Shown here piece by piece: positions 17,546 to 21,836 of a stretch of DNA of 21,836 nucleotides. The notes under the pieces are model-generated. The model did no database searches and was not told where the DNA came from. It saw only the letters and a program-made list of their open reading frames with translations. Source of the stretch: Multifurca ochricompacta (Eukaryota; Basidiomycota; Agaricomycetes; Russulales; Russulaceae); the NCBI GenBank assembly GCA_022496185.1, contig WTXG01000450.1:1-21836 (forward strand). The letters run 5' to 3'. The first letter of the stretch is position 1; each line of letters starts with the position of its first letter. The position numbers were made by a program, and so were the translations under genes.

Positions 17546-17559
17546 TGTTATAACTCAAT

Positions 17560-17735
17560 AGCAGGGGAGGGACCAGAGCCAATAAACTGTCTTTGAAGGA
17601 TCACCATTGTCATGGACATTCTATAGGCATTACTAGGAGAGATATCTGGGTTGAACTGCCTCTGAAGAAGAGCCAGAAAGTCATCGTCTGCTATCTGAGA
17701 GAAAGTGGAGGCCCAGAGTGGAAAAAAGGAGTAAG
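17560..17735 (-). pseudogene. Unrecognised minus-strand coding-like fragment
   Basis: On the minus strand, after an acceptor-like CTTTCTCTCAG, the frame reads ADDDFLALLQRQFNPDISPS and RMSMTMVILQRQF. It sits directly upstream (minus sense) of the tandem array, whose seventh unit resembles a following exon. It may be the 5' remnant of the gene from which the array grew. Short and unrecognised. Confidence 0.3.
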
Positions 17736-17896
17736 AGAGTACGAGTAAACCCATGAGTACTCGGATCCGCGCGAGTATAGGACTCGCAGCTCTGGGTGAT
17801 CCGTGGGAACATACTCGCGCAGATCCGAGTATGACATTTTCTTATCTAAATACCCGCGAGTTCAGATCCGGGTTACTCGCGAGTGCACTTGTGCTA
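17735..17896. repeat. Palindromic ACTCG/GGATCC-rich terminal repeat cluster, copy B
   Basis: Same motif family as 2651-2815, including the 39-bp core at 17794-17832 (35 of 39 identical, same orientation). The right edge ends ACTTGTGCTA, which read on the other strand (TAGCACAAGT) matches the tip TAGCACGAGT of copy A. The left edge is blurred near 17726-17740. It is probably a short hAT-type element or the remnant end of one; no convincing 8-bp duplication was found. Confidence 0.5.
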
Positions 17897-17926
17897 GGCC
17901 CTATCCCCAACAACCCCAACTCCTCC

Positions 17927-18853
17927 ATGTACTTCCCCCTCGAGATCCCCATGGCCGACGGTACCAAGCCCATTGCCAAATATATTTACTATACAAATGG
18001 AGGAATGGACGTTGTGGGGTGCATGAAGAAGAATGGACCAGTATACGGGGCGCCTGTCTACCTAGAAGAAAGGTACATGGGCCAACTTCACCTTACGCTG
18101 ACTGATGAGCAGCTGGGACATCTCTTGGCAGAGGACTGTCGAGCCTTCGCAATCGATGAAGTGGTAAATGATATGAGGCTCCCACATCTCAAAGCGGAGG
18201 TCATGAGGTTGCAGAAGAGCATCACATTACAGAGGACGTTGAACGAACAATACAAGGAGCATGCGAAGATGATGGCCAGGTTAATGAATGGTATGTTCCA
18301 ATTGGAGCAGGAGATCGTGGAGATCCGGAAGAGATTAGAGGCAGGGGATGCGTATCAGACCATAGCAGAAAGGTACGCTGACACCTATGCATGACCTTTA
18401 CCCCCTCGATCTCTGGGAGCGGTGCCGACACTGTTACCATCCCACCTTGAAATGCCACGTCTCCATGAAAAGCCACGTGGGGAGACTTGCTGGCGATGTG
18501 ACAGCAGATACCACATCAGCTGGAACTGTCCGCTCAACCGCAAGTGGTGTCGACATTGCCGAAGTAACCTTCATTGGAGCCGACACTGCATTTTCTGCCA
18601 CGTAGGGGTAGCACCAATGATCAACAACCCCTCTGGATGGTGTGGCAAGTGCCTGCGCCATAATGCTGGACATCGAGAAATTGATTGTCCTGTCTACGAC
18701 TTGTGCCACGCCTGTGGGCAGCGCGGCCCCTATGGTTTTCTTCGCACCCACGCCTGTCCACAAGAGCTGGAGATGTACTTGACGAGTGATTGTAATGTAG
18801 CCAATGACTACTTGGATTTGGTGCAGGATGATGATGGTACGAATTGTTTCTAG
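17927..18853 (+). pseudogene. Unrecognised coiled-coil plus multi-zinc-knuckle protein (Gag-like), with one TGA
   Basis: First ATG after the repeat cluster. The same frame is open from the cluster to TAG 18851-18853 except for a TGA at 18392-18394. The N-terminal ~90 residues are a folded-looking region (ADGTKPIAKYIYYTNGGMDV). A charged helix follows (about 85-150; LKAEVMRLQKSITLQRTLNE), likely a coiled coil. After the TGA, at least three CCHC knuckles occur in tandem: CWRCDSRYHISWNC, CRHCRSNLHWSRHC and CGKCLRHNAGHREIDC. A further cysteine/histidine cluster ends in CGQRGPYGFLRTHAC. A self-associating helix followed by knuckles suggests a nucleic-acid-binding Gag. The ORF stops 17 bases before a purine tract and an LTR, so it is probably the last gene of a retroelement. 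The true start may lie upstream of the inserted cluster. I do not recognise the family. Confidence 0.6.
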
Positions 18854-18870
18854 CCAGGTCTGCTAGAACC

Positions 18871-18884
18871 AGAAGAGGGGGTGA
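18871..18884 (+). other. Polypurine tract before the LTR
   Basis: AGAAGAGGGGGTGA, directly abutting the TGTTACA start of the LTR-like segment. This is the normal position of the plus-strand primer of an LTR retrotransposon in plus orientation. Confidence 0.55.
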
Positions 18885-19485
18885 TGTTACAAACCCCGTC
18901 TTTACCCGTTTTCTTTTACCTCCCCTCCGATGACCCTTCCCTGCTGCCTACCCTGCACTATCAGATTATGTCTCCATCATGGGACCCTTCACATGCTCTT
19001 CGACTGTCCACGTGACCCCTTGACTTGTACTTGTTTATCTTCCATTGGTCCTTGTTTGTTTCTTATCTTCTTATCTCATTATCTCTTTATCTCTATGCCT
19101 GGACACTTACTTAATTCCCTATCAGTGGAAGCCAGGCTTTATGCCCTTCGCTTTCAGATCTTTGGGCCCACATGACTCCTGTATCTTATCTAGTAGACAC
19201 TCGCCTCATTACATATATAAGCCTGTCTTAGCCTACACTGTAGACCCCAGACTCGACTTATTGAATACATCGGTGCTTAGTCTTCTGGACTTTCCCCTTG
19301 AACCCAACTTGTCAGCCTCAAGGCTTTTGGCCTTCTTCCGCTCAACATCATCTTAGGGAACAGCCCCTTTGACGTTGACTCTGTCACATGATTACTCCAA
19401 GGGACCATATTGGTTTCTTATCTGAAAGACCACGAATCCTAGCTGTCACACAAGTCGTGCTGTACGTCCCGCACTGGATGTAACA
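18885..19485 (+). repeat. LTR, probably the 3' LTR of the zinc-knuckle element
   Basis: A 601-bp segment starting TGTTACAAACCCC and ending GGATGTAACA, with perfect inverted ends (TGTTACA/TGTAACA, extendable to 9 bp as GATGTTACA/TGTAACATC). A TATATAA box at 19214-19220 points to plus orientation, and a polypurine tract precedes it. The flanks show no 5-bp duplication, so it is not a simple solo LTR; a 3' LTR whose 5' partner has been lost fits better. No second copy is in the window. Confidence 0.6.
19214..19220 (+). promoter_or_regulatory. TATA box within the LTR
   Basis: TATATAA followed by GCC, about 330 bases into the LTR. Position and orientation agree with a U3 promoter reading rightward. 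Confidence 0.5.
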
Positions 19486-20102
19486 TCGTGGTGATCCAGA
19501 AGGGAGATGGTGGAAGGAGAACGTAAGAAGCCATGCAAGATGGCCCCCAGAATATTGTGGAGCAGTCTGCCCCAGGAAACAGGCTCAAGGCCTGTGTGAT
19601 AGGTCTGCTCACCCAAGCACTGGACTCCAGCATCCAGAAGAGCAGAGGTGATGCTATTAGACCATTCTAGCATCTGGGTGGTAATGCCCATGTCAGACTG
19701 GGTGTCCATGCAGAGGGCTGCCACAAGGTAATATAGGGAGTAGCCCATGCTACCCTCTGAAGTGTTCTGGAGGTCCCATCTGTGGGCCTTGTTAAGGTAC
19801 TTGACACAGCTCTCATGTGTGGCCACATCAAGATGGAGAGAATGATCCAGCATGTCTACTGGGTTGTAAAGCATGGGTCGAAGATATGCGACCAGCACAT
19901 CATTGGATGCCAACTCAGGCAGGAAATTGAGGGGGTTGGCAGCCCCGTGAAGGAGATGAGGTCCCCCGGTATGGGGGGGCGGAACATAGGGAGGAGGTGG
20001 GGAAGGGGTCACAACCTGTGCCCCTGCAAGGATGACTGATGAGTCCATCAATGAAGGCGATGAACCCACCATAATGGGGTTGGCAGCAGTGCCACCAGAC
20101 AT
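19446..20102 (-). pseudogene. Unrecognised proline-rich ORF, truncated by the LTR
   Basis: A 218-codon minus-strand frame from ATG 20102. The first ~50 residues are low-complexity and proline-rich (PSPPPPYVPPPHTGG). The next ~140 look like a helical globular domain (NPLNFLPELASNDVLVAYL, ALCMDTQSDMGITTQMLEW). Only residues up to about 205 are native: the last ~13 codons run into the LTR that ends at 19485, so the original C-terminus is lost. The ATG lies 18 bases from the edge of the LTR-like segment at 20121, which would suit a Gag starting just downstream of a minus-oriented 5' LTR. That idea is inference only, and I do not recognise the family. Confidence 0.5.
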
Positions 20103-20164
20103 AATGTGGGTGAGGGCTTATGTCACGGCTCTACTTTATTTTTTCCTTTTATTTTTCCTTTTCG

Positions 20165-20270
20165 GATCACATGACTGTGGGAAGATTACCCAGCAGTCTC
20201 AACACGTGATCATGGGAATGTAGTCGTGACATGGATCATGTGACCGAGTCACATGTAATAGTCACATGCT
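20165..20270. promoter_or_regulatory. Cluster of E-box-like sites
   Basis: CACATG at 20168, CACGTG at 20203, CATGTG at 20238, and CACATG at 20250 and 20263: five CANNTG sites of closely related sequence in about 100 bases. This is consistent with basic helix-loop-helix binding; function is untested. Confidence 0.35.
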
Positions 20271-20544
20271 GCTTAGTCAGCACAAGAGCCACTCAACAAT
20301 AACAAGTCGATTCTCTATTGTGTATACCACAATAGGCAAGGCCCCACAGCCTAGACGGTTCTAGACCAAGTGGAGCTGTTATCAAGATAAGAAGAGTCCA
20401 GCCTAGAAGGTTCTAGGTAAGTGGAGCTCTAGATAAGGGCCCAGGTCGGGCCATGGCCAATTTTAGCACAGAATCACATGTATCAGTAGATAGACGTGTT
20501 CCAGACCTAAGGGCTAGACTACATATCAGTTATCTACTCCACAG

Positions 20545-20552
20545 TGACGTCA
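20545..20552. promoter_or_regulatory. ATF/CREB-type site in a hairpin
   Basis: TGACGTCA, the palindromic consensus bound by ATF/CREB bZIP factors in fungi. It lies between the arms of the 10-bp inverted repeat at 20537-20573, about 150 bases upstream of the TATA box. Confidence 0.4.
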
Positions 20553-20701
20553 TTATGACATCACACTGTGGAGCATGATCAGTCAGCAGAGTAAAGCAGC
20601 TTACGAATCACAAAGATAAGGCTCAGTCAGCAATACAGCTGACTGATACTTGCTGATTCTTGCTTACACTTACTGCTTACCTCGTTACACTGAGAAATGT
20701 A

Positions 20702-20708
20702 TATAAGA
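20702..20708 (+). promoter_or_regulatory. TATA box in the LTR-like segment
   Basis: A TATATAAG match preceded by AATG, in plus orientation and about 55 bases before a donor-like CAG|GTGAGT. Confidence 0.45.
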
Positions 20709-20733
20709 CCCTCTGTAGCAGCCTGTAGCCCCC

Positions 20734-20854
20734 ATCTTGTCCTCTTGGGGCTGCAGGTGAGTAACTGTCTACACGAGTTTGATACATAGTGCTAATGGCA
20801 TACTGCCTCCCTGTGCGACTCGATCCTTTGGATCTTGTCCTCTTGGGGCTGCAG
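20734..20854 (+). repeat. 23-bp direct repeat bordering a possible leader intron
   Basis: The 23-base sequence ending CCTCTTGGGGCTGCAG occurs exactly at 20734-20756 and 20832-20854. The first copy is followed at once by GTGAGT (splice-donor consensus), the second ends in CAG, and GCTAATGG between them could serve as a branch site. Splicing from 20757 to 20854 would remove one copy cleanly. Confidence 0.55.
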
Positions 20855-20909
20855 TTTCTTCCAGTTTCAGAACGCCGTCATCGTGGTTGCAAAACCACAG
20901 TGGGTGACA

Positions 20910-21686
20910 TAGTTCCTGGTCATTACTTAACGCGTGACGTTTGCCTCCGCGGTACGCCCAACGACTTAGGTCACTTCCTTTTGCCCTTCCTGTTTCTAAG
21001 TGTACACAGAGCCTCACCCGTTACATTAGGACAAGATTGTATCCTACGTGCCCTCCCAGCTTCGGGCCGGTACTTTTAACCTTCTTTCACAGCAGTAGTA
21101 GTGTTTCAAATAGTCCTAGTTACAACCCCTGGGGTCGGAGGCCTGATCAGACAGTAGCTGAGTTGAGCCAATAATTCATAGCCGAGGCGGTGATCAGAGA
21201 TATACCCGAGTAGTGGTTATCCTGGTTGCTTGATCATTCCAAACTTGAGTTGTCGTGTTTACACGCGCTTGGGGATCATCTGTGCCGGATCTCCTACCAA
21301 GGAGTGTAAAACTGGGCAGAGCTGAGGGGGCCCCGGGAAACCGGTGACGAACTCAGAGAGACATCTGTCAGAACCGATTTCAGAGCACTTGGGCTCGTGT
21401 CCCTTGTGTGAGAGGCAGCCAATAGGTCGAGGAGACTGCGGCAGACAGCCTTGGGCTCTGTAACTTCCCATATCATCTTTCCTGGTGCTTGTCATTACCG
21501 CCGGAGCTTGGCTAGTGCACTCTTGTGTGCATTAGTATTCGCCTCTTTGGTTGACACACCCTTCCATCCTGTGCTTAGCGTTGCGCGGCACTTGTAACAT
21601 CGAAACACACCAAAACTACGAAGCTTTTGGTCCAGCGGACCAGCTTCCATACCTTTTTCCACAACGCCGCGTATTCCGTGGGTTGA
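20910..21686. other. No gene recognised
   Basis: Mixed composition. Short frames occur on both strands, but none has protein-like composition or a recognisable motif. It may be the untranslated leader of an element whose coding part lies to the right. Confidence 0.4.
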
Positions 21687-21836
21687 CCGTATCATCCGAC
21701 GCGCTCAGAGCGTGTCCAACAACTTCGAAGGAGAGGAAGACAAATTTTAACGCCGCCGCTTCCTATTCAGGAGCAGCCGCATCAGGAAGACGTGACTGCG
21801 GAGAACATTCTTCCGCAACACCCCGACTTCCCTTTC
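21687..21836 (+). other. Open frame running off the right edge
   Basis: After a TGA at 21684-21686 the frame stays open for 50 codons to the window end, with glutamine/proline-rich composition (PLPIQEQPHQEDVTAENILP). It has no ATG. It could be an exon or the start of a Gag-like arm; there is too little sequence to judge. Confidence 0.25.

Larger units (their letters stand above)
20121..20909. repeat. LTR-like promoter segment
   Basis: Begins TGTCACGGCTC and ends GTGGGTGACA, giving short inverted ends TGTCAC/GTGACA, but no matching 5-bp flanks. Inside: a TATATAA box near 20702; a duplicated block (CCTAGACGGTTCTAG and CCTAGAAGGTTCTAG, about 20350-20420); a 10-bp inverted repeat CTCCACAGTG/CACTGTGGAG at 20537-20546 and 20564-20573 enclosing TGACGTCA; and a 23-bp direct repeat near the right side. 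This is promoter-like architecture. Whether it belongs to a plus or minus element is unresolved. Confidence 0.45.

Noticed and set aside
2651..17896. One giant hAT-type element bounded by the two TAGCAC-tipped clusters
   Set aside because: The 8-bp flanks (ctagggca and ggccctat) are not direct repeats, and the shared 39-bp core is in direct rather than inverted orientation.
18885..19485. Simple solo LTR
   Set aside because: No 5-bp direct duplication flanks it, whereas a polypurine tract precedes it, fitting a 3' LTR better.
20769..21495. Several 60-100 codon ORFs on both strands
   Set aside because: Overlapping frames of random-like composition without motifs, splice context or repeats to support them.

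Overview
The window looks like a transposon graveyard from a filamentous fungus, most likely an Agaricomycete basidiomycete. The main clue is a hAT transposase gene cut by ten introns of 46-62 bases with GT...AG ends; a captured host-type exon has a 65-base intron with a CTAAC branch site. The remaining content is LTR retrotransposons and hAT-type repeats. I found no intact host gene, no rRNA or tRNA gene and no CRISPR array. Species identification would need a database search.

Layout, left to right. (1) 94-2653: a Ty3/Gypsy-type gag, split by a 1.45-kb hAT-like non-autonomous element (508-1955) and carrying one in-frame TGA. (2) 2651-2815: a palindromic repeat cluster whose core recurs at 17.8 kb. 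(3) 2901-3520: a solo LTR with a perfect 5-bp target duplication. (4) 3722-4320 and 10961-11620: a decayed spliced pseudogene that begins with a piece resembling a GH16/KRE6-SKN1 glucan-synthesis protein, split by (5) a nearly intact Ty1/Copia element on the minus strand (4388-10955). The Copia element has 505/503-bp LTRs, a 5-bp target duplication, a half-tRNA-iMet primer site and a one-base frameshift inside integrase. (6) 12620-16267: an eleven-exon hAT transposase whose reading phase closes at every splice junction. It is broken by one TGA and by a second solo LTR (13455-14205) of the same family as the first. (7) 16411-17545: seven tandem copies of a unit of about 160 bp. (8) 17735-17896: the second copy of the palindromic cluster. 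(9) 17927-18853: an unrecognised coiled-coil plus multi-zinc-knuckle ORF that ends just before a polypurine tract and an LTR (18885-19485). (10) 19486-20102 (minus): an unrecognised proline-rich ORF cut by that LTR. (11) 20121-20909: an LTR-like promoter region. (12) 20910-21836: almost featureless, with an open frame running off the right edge.

Nothing here works as a pathway; the genes are related by nesting. The relative ages can be read from the damage. Older elements carry isolated TGA codons and transition-type differences, while the Copia element carries only three one-base homopolymer-type indels and is clearly the youngest. The parts least explained by known families are the zinc-knuckle ORF abutting its own polypurine tract and LTR, the exon-plus-intron-like tandem array, and the chimeric spliced pseudogene.
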